DNA of 64,000 nucleotides from Anisakis pegreffii (GCA_035041965.1 JAPYMA010000132.1:62001-126000); one strand, 5' to 3'; positions 46,706-60,152 are shown, counted from the first letter of the stretch. The notes: a model not told the origin generated them from the letters alone. Numbers and translations: made by a program.

Positions 46706-48189
46706 TTAATTGGCTCAGTTGTAAATGAATATGTATTTATCAGTTGATCGTTGTTATTGTTGTTGTTGATTCGTTGTACAAATGTAGTGCTGCTTGAATT
46801 TTCTATTCTGATATATCACATTTATCGTATCATATATGTGTGTCGTTTAATAGTTCACGTATGTTTGCCGTCACTGTAATATTCCCAATAGTGTTTTGAA
46901 CTGAAACTTTGCAATCTCCGCAAAAAATTCTGATTCGGTCTTTCACTTAGAATCATTGTATTGCGAACCTCCACGATAGGTGTTGTTCGTGTCTGATGCG
47001 GCCAGTCTACCACAGAGGCTTGCAATTGGAGAGTGCGAGAATTGTATAGTGCAGTGGTCCCCGCATGGAGGAGGGGGGAATTGCCCATTTTTGGGTGGGT
47101 AATTTGGAGGTATCGGGAGGCTAATGGAGAGATCTAGAAATTAGTTCTGAAAAAATGCCTAGAAATAGTGTTACTGTAGGAAGAGGAAGAGTGGTAATGA
47201 CAGCCTGTCAGACCATCGAAGGGGTAATGGAGCACCGGAGAGTGAGGGCCATTAGTATAGTGCCAATAAGACAACTTCACTAATGTGCTGGTATGTGCAC
47301 ATATTCCGCAGCTCAGTTTTGTCGTCAGCTGTCGTACTCGCGGATTATGTCCATTTTGTAGTGATTTTGGAGAGTAATTGTTAAGTTGTGTGCGAATGCA
47401 CTTATTGTCTCACGCTTTTTGTTGTCACTTAACGTCAAGCAATCATTTCGCTGTATCCTTTTACAAATCGTCGTTTTATTTGCCTTGATGCTCAGCAGCA
47501 ATCCATTGCACACAACAGATGTTGCCGAGGTGAGCTCGTCAATTTTATCAATCAACGTTTCGCTGTTGTAAAACATCTCCGAAAGTTCATAACGATGTGC
47601 AATCTACCTGAATTATGAGGATGATTGGAAAGCACTCCGCTGTATTTTTGAAAGCTATTAAACGCCGATGCCACCGTCTGATGCTCTTGATGCTCGAAGT
47701 CAGTTTGTAAAGCTGATTGTGAGATGATACAAAATTCTCATCAGTTTGGACCGAAACTTTTTTTTTGAATATTTTTGATTTCAAATTATGAAAAAAAAAA
47801 CTTACATATGCAATGAATAAATGTATTTAAAACTTTTGGTCGTTCAGTGAAGAAAAATTGTTTCAATGTATTTCTCTCGTTGTCAAAGAAAACTGTTTGT
47901 CAAATTGCCACTGCTTTTCGCATAAGAAATACAGTAGTGATTTTTGCATGAAGAGCCACTGCATACTATGCACAGTTAGTTGGACAGGATGGAACAGAAG
48001 TTGTCATTAAAAGCACTTACCGACGACATTCGGTTGCATCAGAGTCAATTTATTCGTACTGAAAACACAAAAATTCTGACAAGTCATGGGGAGGACATTG
48101 GCCAAGAGAGGAAGTTGCTATCCGTGGCATTCAGAGGTTTCTTCGGGGCATCAAGTGGATAATCGAGACGCTTAATGAATTAATGTTGT
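46706..48189. other. EMC7 3' flank, no gene seen
   Basis: A GC-richer patch at 47040-47260 with G runs stands out from its surroundings and may be an old insertion. A 60-codon plus frame at 47980-48162 (MDRMEQKLSLKA...) lies directly upstream of the LTR-like repeat; it has no splice or family support. Confidence 0.4.
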
Positions 48190-48615
48190 TGATCGCCAGT
48201 GTTTGTGATGTTTGTGAGCTTTTGTTGCCGTTGCGAAGACAAAAATTAATAATATTGTTTATTCACAATAATAAATAAGAACGATAATGACGACTGAGTA
48301 GAGTGATGATACAACTGACGATTGCGGAAGATGCCGATGATGGCGAGTACAACACTACAATAACCGCGATTGACAGCACTGACTTCAAGTGACAACGCTA
48401 ACAATACACACTGATACCCACACTGGTACAGTGACCAACTACACTAACAATAAGCTACTTATATGGTCATTGGGATTAGCTGATTACGAAACAATGATCA
48501 CCTGTTGCCAATGGTGGTCAGAGAATACACGATTTGCAAAGCACTATAGACAGATATACAAGAAACTGTAAGCAATAAACAAGAGATCATAGATTTATCT
48601 CAATATCATCCTTCA
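48190..48615. mobile_element. Probable solo LTR, copy B
   Basis: The repeat is homologous to 38703-39114. If it starts TGATCG at 48190 it is flanked by the perfect 5-bp repeat GTTGT (48185-48189 and 48616-48620). The start equivalent to that of copy A would be 48200, which has no matching duplication, so one of the two 5' ends is misjudged. It ends CTTCA and keeps the AATAAA near the 3' end. The last 280 bp carries about one or two differences from copy A. Confidence 0.5.
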
Positions 48616-48620
48616 GTTGT

Positions 48621-49629
48621 AAGGACATAACAATTCATCTGATATGATTCGGATGCAAGAAGTGAGTTGTTCGAGGGATGCATGAAGCATCTGAAAATTA
48701 GTGCGATGACGTTCGTTGAAGGACTGATTTCAGCACTGAAGGATCAAGAACACATACATTCATATACCCTTATTTATCACAACCACATTGTCAGAAAAGT
48801 TCTATGAACTAAAACTTTTTGCTGTTACATTCAAAATAATCCACATTAAGCAACAAACAGTTAAGATGTGCGATTTGTACGCAAGCATGACCGCATCGAT
48901 TTCATTTACGGATTGAGATTACATCAAAAATTTAGTTGGTCTTGAGATTCAAACTGCCTGAGCGACAAATGAGTTGGTTGATGAGTGATCGCAATGCTTA
49001 AATATCTGATCATTTTGATTCGCAGTATGGTTTGCTTAATATTTGATTTCTTGGAATGAATTGATTTGGATTGCAATTTTGTGTGCGAACAGCCTGGGAA
49101 AATGTCATGTTGTTGTTACCTTGAGACTGGCTAAGTTCAGCAGTATTGAACACCTCTTAATTGCTAATGTCAATTTGAAGAGCTGAAATTGGATGCGTAG
49201 CGGGTTGGTTACTATGGTGAATTTGTTGAAGGTAGTGTCGATATTCTGTTCCATGCATGCTTGCACCAGTATTGCGTGATTTTATGCTTATTGCGTTTGC
49301 ATTATGAAATATGCCAATACTTCAGATGGCATTCACTTATTCCACGCATTTTGAGTTGCATCTTTATGCTTTCATACGATTCAGCTAATAATTCTCTTTG
49401 TTTAAACCACAAATATTCCAGTTGAGGATTCTTTTCTATAAAATAAGAACAAGGATCGTCTATTTGCGGAGAAATTCAATGTTCTGATGTGAATTTGTTC
49501 GAAAATAATTTTGATCAGTGTCTAGTTCCTATGAATAACTGACTGCATCGACAAATTAATAAATGAGTGAAACCATACAATCTGATTCAAACATTCGTTT
49601 TTCAGGTATTTTCAAGGTGATATTTCACT
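48621..49629. other. ARL6 upstream region, no gene seen
   Basis: No exon was recognised. A TTTTTCAG acceptor-like site lies about 25 nt upstream of the ARL6 ATG and could be a trans-splice site. Confidence 0.4.
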
Positions 49630-52337
49630 ATGGGTCTATTCACCCAAATCAGTTCCATATTTGGATCGAAAAAGCAGGTCAGCATTCTAATACTTGGCCT
49701 TGACAACAGTGGTAAAACAACGATTATTAATCAGCTCAAGCCACCTGAATCACAAACTACGCAGGTCTGTCGCATCATTTTCTTGTTACTTGCATGCTTC
49801 AAAGTGTAATGAACTACTTTCCAGATACTGAATCTATGAATCAACATAACTGTGTAAATTTTAGTCGCCATTGACAGCCAAACTTCAGGTACACACATAT
49901 TGTTAGAATACCCTTTTCAGTAGGACCACGAGGGATTACCCGATTATTCCGCTTGAATTGCAAGGTCGGGACTCCGTTTCACGGGATCCCTCGCTAGACT
50001 GCTGCTAGCTTCCCAGTTTTGGCTGTTCCGAATTTATTAGTTCAGTAATTGAAAACAGGCAGGCAACAGGTAAGCATTTTGTGAAAACAGGCAAAACTAC
50101 CCGACAACGTATATGCCTTTATAAAAGCAGAGAATCTGGAGAGTTCACCAGTGCGAGGAAGCAATCGTAATTCTTGTGAAATCTAACAATAAGGACAATG
50201 CTACGTTGCTCTTGATACTTATTACTCATTGTATAGATTGATCGATATGGAGTGAAGTGAAATAATAATCGATAGTCGAATGTAAACGATAACAAATAGG
50301 AGCATAGGATTGTAGGTACGGTCATTCCAGAAGGATTTGTTTTTTAGCGAGGTAACATTTGGAAAACCTGAAATTTTCATGGAACGAGCCATTAACGATG
50401 CTTTGAAATGTTTTTGTCGTTTTGGACGTACCGTATACACTGTGCCTTATACTTTCACTGCACTTTTCTTATCATGTCTCTATCCCAATTAAAAACTATT
50501 GTATTCCTGTTCTGTTCCAAGGAATAGAATAGAACAGTTCTCAAACGAGGAACGTACAGGATAAAATAGAATAGAGTCGTTTTTGGAGAGGATTAGAACA
50601 GAATAGAACAGTTTTCAAAAACGTGCAATAGAGACATCACTAATCACGATCATGAATTTGCTTAAATAGGTGAGTTGCGATTTACGCAATAGGCGTTTAT
50701 ATTAGCAGTTTTTGGAAAACAGAAACCCCTGGTAACCCTCACAAAATCCGATGTCGGGATCCCGTTTTTTTTGGGGGGATTCCCCGTTGCCGCTCAAGAG
50801 GGAGAGAGCCCGCGTCCACCCCTAACCCTGCTGTTAACAAATGATTAGGTGTAAAAGACGCAAAGAAATAGTTCTCTAAATACAAGCACTTCTCAGACTT
50901 TGCTTTACCGTTCAGATTCTAATATTGTTTCTCCTTGAATCGTAGTACGTTATTCCCGGTCATCGACAAGTCAGTGAATTAGTCTGTGTTGGCTCCGATT
51001 CGCAGGAGCAAAATTTTTTCCCTACTCTCATGAAATTTTCCCTACTCCCTAAAATTTAAGTATGCGGCAAATAGAAGTCAAAACACACCAACCGGATGAC
51101 TATGAATGAACATTACTCCATTTGTGACTTCTTCAAATGGTTGCTTGATATTTGTCCTTAAATGATTACCACATCGTTCACCAGCCACACATCTGACAAT
51201 ATGTGATGCAACAGTGAAGAGAGAGAGAGAGACGGTCTACCTTTTCGCAGGAACATTCGCACGATTGCACGCCTAAAAATCTTCATTCTCCAGCCAATAA
51301 GTGAAATTTAGGAACAGGAGTCAAATAAATGAAACGATTATGTTGACAATCAAATTGCATCAACTCACAATGACAGTTGCTGCATCAGAAATATTTGTGA
51401 TTAGCTTAATGGCGTTGTCACGCATTCTAGCCTTCTTAAAAGATCGATTCTTATGACTACTTGATAAGGTCTTCTCAGAGTGCTCCTCAGAAGTATGACT
51501 GCTTGAAGAAAGTTTATGCTAACGACAGTATATGTTTCGATCGCGTGTAATCCACGAAGATATAAAATGAAAACTGAAATTCTTGAAGAATTTCTCATAA
51601 ATTTGTTGAGAAGAGATTGTTGATTTCAATAATGACTTACTCATTAAATGAATCGGTGTTTTTCAGGTTGTCCCGACAGTCGGTTATAACGTCGATAAAT
51701 TTACTTCTTGCAATATGACGTTTTCTGCATACGATATGTCTGGACAAGGTACAACGTTACAATTATCTTCGAATACTGCACGCCATATTATTAATTTCAA
51801 GTGATCAGCAGCTATCAAAGATAAAGTTATTCTGATCGTTTTCAGGTAAATACCGCAATTTATGGGAGACGTATTATAAAGAAGTTGAAGGTGTAATTTT
51901 TGTGGTGGATAGTGGTGATCGATTGAGAATGGCGGTGGCAAGGGATGAACTTTGGTTGCTTCTTGATCACAAAGAAATGTCATCGAGAAAGGTTGTAGAT
52001 GAGAAATTCGTGTGTTTTGATCAATGAAACATACAGTTAAATGCATTCGTTTGTTTAAAATCATATTTCATCAAGTGCGAATGATTTGGAAGTGAATTAT
52101 TGTTAGAAAGTTTGAAACGACGACATTTTAAAGATTCCTCTATTGGTGTTTGCGAATAAAATGGATGAAAAAGGATCGATGAATGCATCTGAGGTGAGTC
52201 AGTGCTTGGGGCTGGATTTGGTACGTAACAGAAATTGGCATATCTGTGCATCGTGCGCGATAACGGGACAAGGCCTTGTACAAGGAATAGAATGGTTGGC
52301 ACAGAATGTTCGAATTTATTTGGATACGAGAAAATAA
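49630..52337 (+). CDS. ARL6: ARL6 / BBS3 small GTPase
   Basis: An Arf-like GTPase that recruits the BBSome coat to membranes for ciliary cargo traffic; it should act in ciliated sensory neurons, the only ciliated cells of nematodes. Exons 49630-49764, 51667-51748, 51846-51991 and 52134-52337 join in phase; 188 residues (human 186). Gly2 could be myristoylated (MGLFTQ). The P-loop GLDNSGKTT is at 23-31, the switch I threonine in PTVGYNV is Thr49, switch II is DMSGQGKYRNLWE from 68, NKMD is at 129-132, and the G5 loop reads CASCAITGQG. The DMSGQG form is characteristic of ARL6 as opposed to DVGGQ of Arf. Exon 4 uses a TTTTAAAG acceptor. An AATAAA overlaps the stop codon. No missing key residue. 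Confidence 0.94.
49765..51666 (+). other. First intron of ARL6 with GC-rich blocks
   Basis: The 1.9-kb intron contains two blocks that are unusually GC-rich for the window (49915-50000 and 50740-50830), each with a GGGATCC core and runs of C or G, and a near-perfect 19-bp direct repeat (50527-50545 and 50601-50619) between them. It looks like an old insertion, but I could not define matching ends. Confidence 0.4.
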
Positions 52338-52338
52338 A
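52333..52338 (+). terminator. Polyadenylation signal overlapping the ARL6 stop codon
   Basis: AATAAA contains the TAA stop (52335-52337). A second AATAAA lies near 52503. If the first is used, the 3' untranslated region would be only about 15-25 nt. Confidence 0.4.
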
Positions 52339-53023
52339 GCTTTCTGTTGTAATTTGTTGTTGGTTAACACGCATCTGACACCTACAATAATCAACCCTAA
52401 CTGATGCATTTGAACATCACTATACGAACCAGATGGCATCATAAATCTTCAGAACTTAACAAAAAAAATTTAATGAATCTTTCGCAATATGATTGGAAAT
52501 TGAATAAACTCAACTATACGCGTGAAGCACTAGCTAGATATTATGATATTGCTGTTAAACTGATATGTCATTAGCTGATGTGTCGATTAGACCTAATTTC
52601 GTCAAATTGAGATAGACGTATAAATAGCCTGAAAAGTGGTTGAAGTGAATAAAATCAGAGCATCATCAAAAATATACGTATGAACAAGAAATTATAGCAA
52701 AATCAACTGATACATAATCTGGTAAAAGAAATTCGAATGAAATAATTATTATGATTGCTTTTGAGAGTTAATCAATGACGATTAGTGATAAAGCATCAAA
52801 ATAACATTCATCGGTTATCATAAAAGAAAAGTGTTGTTTGGGGAAGCGGTTAGATAAAATGATGAACAGATAAAATTGTACATAAATCATTTGAAATATA
52901 TTTCTATATTTACATTCCAACCGATATCAGTCTATACACATTGAAATGCTTCTTTCACTCACTATTCTGCTAGGCCATTGCAATCGACCATATTTTCTAC
53001 ATTGAAAATTTCATATCCTTTAA
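52339..53023. other. No gene seen
   Basis: AT-rich sequence between ARL6 and the candidate minus-strand gene, presumably carrying their 3' untranslated regions. Confidence 0.4.
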
Positions 53024-53992
53024 TTAGCGCTTCAAAAACACTTCTATTTCTGCTGGTCTGTTTCGTAGATGTGTTGAAATATGGTTATGTAAACTGAGCA
53101 CTACAAGAGTGCTTGTTGTTTTCACACTTTCCCGTACTGAATTCATTAATTGCACATCACGGCAGTGATTTTGATGAATTACACAGTTGCAATTTGCTGT
53201 GGTTATAAATGGTAATCGGTGACCGAAAGAAATAAAGATAGGCGTAGAAGGAATGCGAAAAAATGTAGAATCGATACTCATCTGTTCAAGTGTGTATCAC
53301 CTGTCCTCACTTGCCTCATAGAACCAACCGTAATCGAGATGTTTTATTGAGTGTTTTTAATTACACAAAAAGTTCGATATTTATCGGTGATCGGTTTCTG
53401 CTGTTTGAAATTTTTCTCAAAAAAATTGCCCTCTCTGCTATTAGAACTACTCATTTTTGCCCTTCAAGAACCATCACTAGAAACGAGCAAATTCTCAGCA
53501 AAGAAATTTTTTGAATTAAAAAAGTGGTTTCACCCGACTCATAATATTCTTTCTGTAACAACTGTTTCAATCTTTTTTTTTTCGCAATTACATTTTCAAA
53601 ACAATCGTTGAGTTCGTTCGTTGTTGCTATTGCTACCGTAATCACCTTTATGCTTAACGTTTCGGTTGATCCCGTAGAAATTTTGTAGCCTTCAGCGTCG
53701 TTGTTGTAGCGAATTTCCAGCGATCTGACTGGACATCTCAGAAATTCTTCTCCTGTTTCGATCGGTGCATTCATCAATCCAAATATTCTAATTGAATGGT
53801 TCAACTAAAAATGCCTTATTTGAAATATTCAGCGCATCAACACCTGTTACGAAATTCATTACTGTCCAATTGAGTAACCTCCATAGCACATTCGACTCAC
53901 TGATCGGCTGCGAAGTACTGATAAGCATTCACCGCTGTTTCATGAGTTAAGTACACAACTTTTTTGGGTATTATGGAAGATACTCTTTTCAT
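53024..53992 (-). CDS. Candidate three-exon gene, unknown function
   Basis: Three minus-strand exons fit together without breaking phase: 53992-53933 (MKRVSSIIPKKVVYLTHETA, donor GCG/GTGAAT), 53804-53646 (53 codons, acceptor TTTTTAG, donor AAG/GTGATT) and 53281-53024 (acceptor TGAACAG, stop TAA), giving 158 residues. The middle exon is the most convincing: it is exactly 53 codons, has strong splice sites at both ends, and reads like a beta-rich domain (HSIRIFGLMNAPIE, CPVRSLEIRYNNDAEGYK). No signal peptide or membrane helix is seen and I do not recognise the family. It would converge on ARL6. The last exon could be wrong, as an open frame of 86 codons can occur by chance here. Confidence 0.35.
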
Positions 53993-56900
53993 TTGCTCAA
54001 ATCCTCATTGGATCCTAGGTGCCGCCTCGATGAAGTTTCGTTCCTATGAATATATTTGTCAAGAAAAGCGTTTACGTTGACTTATTATTCAACAGCTCTT
54101 GTCACTGATTCATTATGCATTGCTTACTTGATAGTATTCAGTGAAAACTAATGAGCGAAGGAGGATTGCTTTGTAGAAAATCGAGGTGAATGATTTGTTC
54201 TTATTGGTTGTTTATATCACTTCGTTGGAACTGAAAATGTTTGCGATTGATCATTTTCACGCTGAAACAGAATCTGCGTATCAATTTCACTCGATTTCAT
54301 ATTCAGCTCAAGACTGTACGCTGCGTTTAGTGATGATTTGCATTGGGAAAAGAAAAACAAAGGGATTTGTGAGAAGAATGGATGAGACAGACAAAAAGAA
54401 ACTGTGATAGATGCATCACGAAATGAAGGTGTGAAGTTTAGATGATGCATAATAAACGTGATTGATTATGGTCAGTATGTAAGACTATGGCAATAAATAT
54501 TGACCTATGGTCAGAGATCTTTTAACAAGCCGACACACACACGTATGTCACCATTTATCTTGTAATATTTCGAACGCTTCTCGCCATCTCGCAAACAATT
54601 GTTCAACAATTCATTCGCTCAACTATCAATTCTTATCTAATCCTAGCCGCAATCATCCAAATCCCCTCAAACCTTGCACATCATCAATTGATCACATTCT
54701 TTTGCCTTGCGGGTCTCTACTTGTAACCTTCTTCATGAAGTTTCTGTCATTTACACACCACAATGCACAACTCACAAAAGTCAACAACCAATCAACATCA
54801 TCATGCAAATTTTGTGCATATTATCCAGCATGATAGAATTGCAGTACTGTAAGTTCAGATCTATACAAAGTGCACTATTGCAACTGTTTGGAAATTGCGT
54901 AAATTACTGTTTCTGTCCATCTTTTCAAGTTATGCTTACGCGAGAGGCTTTGATAGGTGTTCAATGACGAAATGCTTAATTATCAAATGCACTGAGAACA
55001 TTGTTAACTGAGAAAGTTCACATTTCTTGATGTGTTCTCGAAAGTCTCAAAGATCTCGTTTGTATGAATAGATCAGGATTGCTTTCTGATCACAACATAT
55101 TTGAATGATTTTTCATGGCAACAATTTTTCGATGTTGGAGTTGCAGCAGAGAAATTAAATCGAACAGCAGAATTTGATCTGTTAAAAAGTTGGTCAATCT
55201 GAGTTGAATGCAAAAAAACATTTCAGTGATCATCACCGTAGCGCTTTTCTCCAACGAATTTGAATGCTTAGAATATCAAGGAGAACTTATCGTTCGATAT
55301 GATGTTGAGTTGAATAATAGGAGTTCATGTGATGAACGATCGTTTGCATTCATTATCTTACGCTCTTCACTAACCTATCAGATTTGTCGTCTTGCATTCA
55401 ACAATCGCCTTAAGGCTACCATCGTTTTCGCTATGACGCCAAAACAGAACGTGCGCAAGTTTGTGCATTCACATCATTTCTCCACCAATGCTCTTTGATT
55501 ATGGTCATTTTCGGAGATGTTTTCATTCAACTCTCTTCAGATCTTCCCTTTTAAATTTATTGTTTTAGTCTAGCACTATTAACCAAAGTTTTATCGAGTA
55601 AGGATTTTAAAATTACGTTTTTCGTTCGGACAAAATGCGTAATTTAAAATTCATACTGAGATATGGGGCTAGAAAAGTGCGCATTTTCGCCTTGTTTTAT
55701 AAGGACGAAAATAATAGTGTGTGTGTTTAGAATGGATAGTGAAACAGCCGCGCTTATCAGTCCATAGCAATGATCGATCAACAACAATATCACCGAATTA
55801 CTCAATACTCATTTATCACAGCTATCTATAAATACATTGCGTCACAAAAACAATTGAACCGCTTTTCTCACGATAACTGTCTTTGTGAAGTGGTATCGCA
55901 TCGCGTTGTGACCTAATATGCACTCATTAATTTTAATCGTGACACTAAAAGACTGGCCTCAATCTCTTGAAGGACAAATTTTTAAGTAGCAATTTAGATT
56001 TTACACGATGGTTGAACGATTTGACAACTGCATGCATAAGATGGTGAAATTTGAGGAAACGATCAGCTTCATATCAGAGGGGTGAAGGAGGTGAAGTGTG
56101 CTGATCGAGAGTGACCGTAAACCTTGATGAGACTCGCTGATGATCGTAGCTGATAGCAATTGTTAGACGTGACGCAATCTCGATCGCAAAGCAGTTTAGA
56201 CAATAAAGCAAAGTACTTTGATTTTTTATAGCATTTTGTTTTGTACTTTCAAATGCAATATTCCAAGTACAGTACCTTGCTAATTGCATCCAAACTAATC
56301 AGATGTGGATTTGATCAGGAGGTTGGCAATAGGTCTTCGGATAAAATGCTGCCAAAGTGAGCAAAATCGATCTTTTATGCCTACGATTGCAAAATTTGTG
56401 TGAATATACAAGTTGTGTATGCAATGTATCTGCCTGGTTCTGCAGAAATTCTCTCGAACGCCGAAAAACTGTTGAATGTTGCCCAATAAAGATATATACA
56501 GTATCTTCCAAGTTATTTTCTTCACTAGGTTTTTCTCCCAATTTTGTCTTGATTCTCCATAAGCCGTTATTTGGGCTTTGGATGAGATCGCCAAGATTAT
56601 CGCTTCTGAGAGGAATGGTTCCCTACAAATGGCTGAGAATCTCGCCGCACAAAAATGTGTTCTCTAAAATTCGTATTTGAAGGTAACGCTGACTTCGAAA
56701 TAAATTATCTCGTCAAGATCTCACAAAACAAACCGATCCATGAATATTTATGAAAAATCGGTTCAGATTCTGTTTTTATATTCAGAGTTTGGGGTGAATG
56801 TTGCGTGAATGAGACTGCTAAATCGAGCATTATTTTAACGCTTTTATTTGTTTTAATCACTTTCTATTAGAAAGCTGGATCATGTGTGAAAGTTTGTGAT

Positions 56901-59768
56901 CGTTTAACAATTGGAAAGGTCATGAGAATAAAGGTCACTGCTGATGTATCATGGCTTGGAGTTGTTTTACTTATGCTGATCAGTCGTGTTAGCTCATTTA
57001 AGTTTTGATGGTTTACGATGCAACTGATGCTCTTTAAAGGTGAATGAATAAATGCAATTCATTGTTGGTCTTATAATTATTCTAAATATTCGGTTATGAC
57101 CTTTCTCCAATTTGCATACACAAACATGGCAACCAGTCTCAGAGCAGTACAAAACAATACCTTTATTCATTGAACGCATCCTATCATTTACATCTTTGTC
57201 TTAATCCGAATCTATCTATCATCTCATCTTCTCAAATGATTTGTCTCGTTTCAGTGACCAATCTCGAATGCGTTTTGTTTGCTTCTAAACAAATTTCATG
57301 TAAATCTCTGCACAATTCTGCTGCTGATGTTCCATAAGGAGAATGATTTCTTAAAACGTTCCCACACTGCATCAAATTGAGCGTGTGCATGATCTCATTT
57401 GCATCAGTCGGGTTGTTTATTTAATACGGTAGTTATGAGGGCTAGCATTATTAGGTATTCAGACGCAGTTGGTTATGCTGCAATGCGATATCGTATTCAA
57501 CATTTCTTAGAACATCACGGCCTCTAACTACAAGAATGGTTTTCTTTTCGAAGTATCAGTTCATTTGAATTATCAATGAATAGCTTGTTTAGCCTTGTAT
57601 TAAGAAGTCAATTCATACTGATAATATATGATTATTGTGCATTGATTTATGCTCAATAACCGTTTGATATTTCTGTTCGCAACGCGAAACATAAAAAATT
57701 TCATTACATCACATCACATTGTCGAGCATCATCAATCAACAGCACACAAAACGACAATTTTAAATCGATTGTATTCAATTGTAAATGTCAAACGATTTAA
57801 CACTTAACAAACATTATGAACAAATTTACAATCATTTAAGTATTTAACAATGTGCTTCGTTCATTTTAACGAATACTCAACTTCTCGTCATGTTCTTCTT
57901 GTTTTCTCGTAATTGTGCAATGGCTAATTCGAATGCATCTTTGCAAGTTGAATGTTCCCGACTGATGCCACATCGTCAAATCCAAAAAAATACACCTCAC
58001 CTATTTCATCTTCAGCCTTCTCCGTTTTCCATTGCCACAAACCTTATAAGGCAGCATTTGCTCGGAAAACTATAACAGAAAAATTTGAAGGGAAATATGT
58101 GATTGCAACATTTATTCTCTGTTGCGATATGAAGTGTTTTTGGTTTGTTGGCACCAGTTCTGCTACTTAAATGAATAACATGGTGAGCGGAAATTTTTCA
58201 TTACGCTGCCAACTCGTGCATTGTAGAATCATCGCCGTGAATGATCGTTTCGGATTCGTTTAAAATATCGACAAAATTCGATCAAGGCGTTGTTTTTTTC
58301 AAAATGTTTACAATGACGATGAACTTAAAAAGTTATGCAAAACATATTTAATGGCAAGCAAAACAATTAGAATCTTATAGCAGTTTAATTAAAGAATTTT
58401 GTTATGAAATGCCATCAGTACACGAATTCAAACATGACAGCTTAAGAAATGTCGCATTCACGGTCAATGCACACTTTTCGAATGCATCGCTCATTCTTTA
58501 GCCAGTTGATGCGCGTCACTTGTTATCTCGTCTCTTTGACCCTTTTTGAAGCTATACCGACACAACCGTACTCCTCTCTCATTAGATGTAATGAGAGAAC
58601 GGATTTTTAGTGAATTCCTATGCAATGGAATTTCACAAGACTATTTTCAAATTTTGGACAAGTTAAGTTATTTGCTTATGGGCATCAATTTTCAAATATT
58701 AGGGCTCGTAATTCGGTTGATCGCAGACATGGTTCGTTTTACAATATACCAAATCGACATTTATCTAACAACGAAGGAGTTGACATGTTATTGACTGTTA
58801 ATTGAGGTAGCTCTCCAGCTGAAAAAAAACAACAATCGTCAGCAATGAAAGTGATTAAGTAGGCTGATAAATAGTGATGAATAGATGATTTAAGACGGAA
58901 TATTGCATAAACAGTTCAGTCTTATTTATTAACAGTCAAAATTTTGACACATTCAGCGGAGTTTATGAGGCAATAAAGCCAATAAATGGAGCATACTTAA
59001 ACAATCATCGTAAAACGACCGACCGCCGTTATCATTCATGTTTCGCCAGACAAATAGACTCTCAAACGTATACAGCCACCAATTATTATGTGCTAACTTT
59101 CAAAGAGAGTTATTATTTATGAATGATCAGGTAGTTCATAAAACACCTTTCAGCCTGATAATAATAATAATGATTGCAACTTTGCTAGGCGCGATTGCAT
59201 ACTCGAATTGCGCACTTAGCAGTAGATGCTGCGAAAGCGTGGTAATGTGACTTTAGCTTGAGAGATGTTAGAAATGATTTTTGGCTCCTTTCAAAGCTCT
59301 TGTTCAGCTGCAATTCTTTGCTCATCATAGTTGATGAAAATTCGTTCAAGATTTGCGATCACATCCTCAAATGGAACAATCCACCGGCTTAACGCTCATT
59401 CAACATGTAATTTCAACTCAAATTCAAATACTTCTTTCCGATCAAATCTTTCAAACTGCTTCAGATGTTCTCATCGTATCCATCACTATAATCATAAGTT
59501 AAAATCTCATCTGAACGAACTTGAAGCAGACATCATTCTTGAATAGTGTACCTGTTATGTGATAGGTGTGGAAAAGAAGAGTGATAGAATTGTTCGTATG
59601 TGAGGCAGGGATGACGTATCATCTATCATTCGAAGCAGTGGATGATTTCAAAGAAGAGCGCACAATTGAGAATGTGCGTTCCACTGGAGGTGTATTGTGT
59701 CGATTCATATATGGTATTATGACCCAGGCTTTCAGATATAAGATTTACGAGTTTCAATATACCACCAC
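53993..59768. other. Long gene-poor region upstream of the caudal-like gene
   Basis: Nearly 6 kb in which only unsupported frames were found, including a 96-codon plus frame at 55208-55498 and overlapping frames at 56295-56680. No repeat, RNA gene or splice-linked exon set was recognised. Given its place upstream of a developmental regulator it may be regulatory, but no element can be pointed to. Confidence 0.4.
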
Positions 59769-60071
59769 ATGGACGAACATCTTGATCTCAATAAACAATT
59801 GCTCTTATCCTCTTCAAAAACGATGCGCGATGCCTCTCCCTCTTCACCATCCATTCTCTTTCAAGCTCAACATCGAACTTCTCAAAAATCATTCGATAAG
59901 GATGCTGTAGCTAAGCACCGCCCCTCCACTATCTCCATTGAACGTTGCTCACTCAAGTCACGCCCAATTGATATACCCAAATGTTGTTGTTGTGATTGTG
60001 TTGAATTGGTACTATCGTTACTAAGTGATTGTATTATCGATAACGAAACTTTTGAAGGAGTATTCGATTGA
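59769..60071 (+). other. Open frame that may be an upstream exon of the caudal-like gene
   Basis: A 100-codon frame (MDEHLDLNKQLLLSSSK...) follows a GGCTTTCAG acceptor at about 59733 and is in the same frame as the 60153 exon. It contains a CCCCDC cluster. It could join the homeobox gene through a weak donor near 60025 (CTAA/GTGATT) and the acceptor at 60186 (GCCGCAG), but neither site is strong. It may equally be non-coding. Confidence 0.25.
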
Positions 60072-60152
60072 TGCATCAAAGCCTAGGCGTTATTCGTTCA
60101 CCAATCCGATTGCTCATAGAAATTCGCAATTAAGGAATCGATCCACTTGTGA

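Noticed and set aside
47040..47260. G-rich patch near the words CAGTGGTCCCC, which resemble some hAT ends
   Set aside because: No matching opposite end or 8-bp duplication was found, so a transposon call is not justified.
52021..52442. Overlapping 100-126 codon minus frames across ARL6 exons
   Set aside because: They are antisense shadows of the conserved ARL6 coding sequence.
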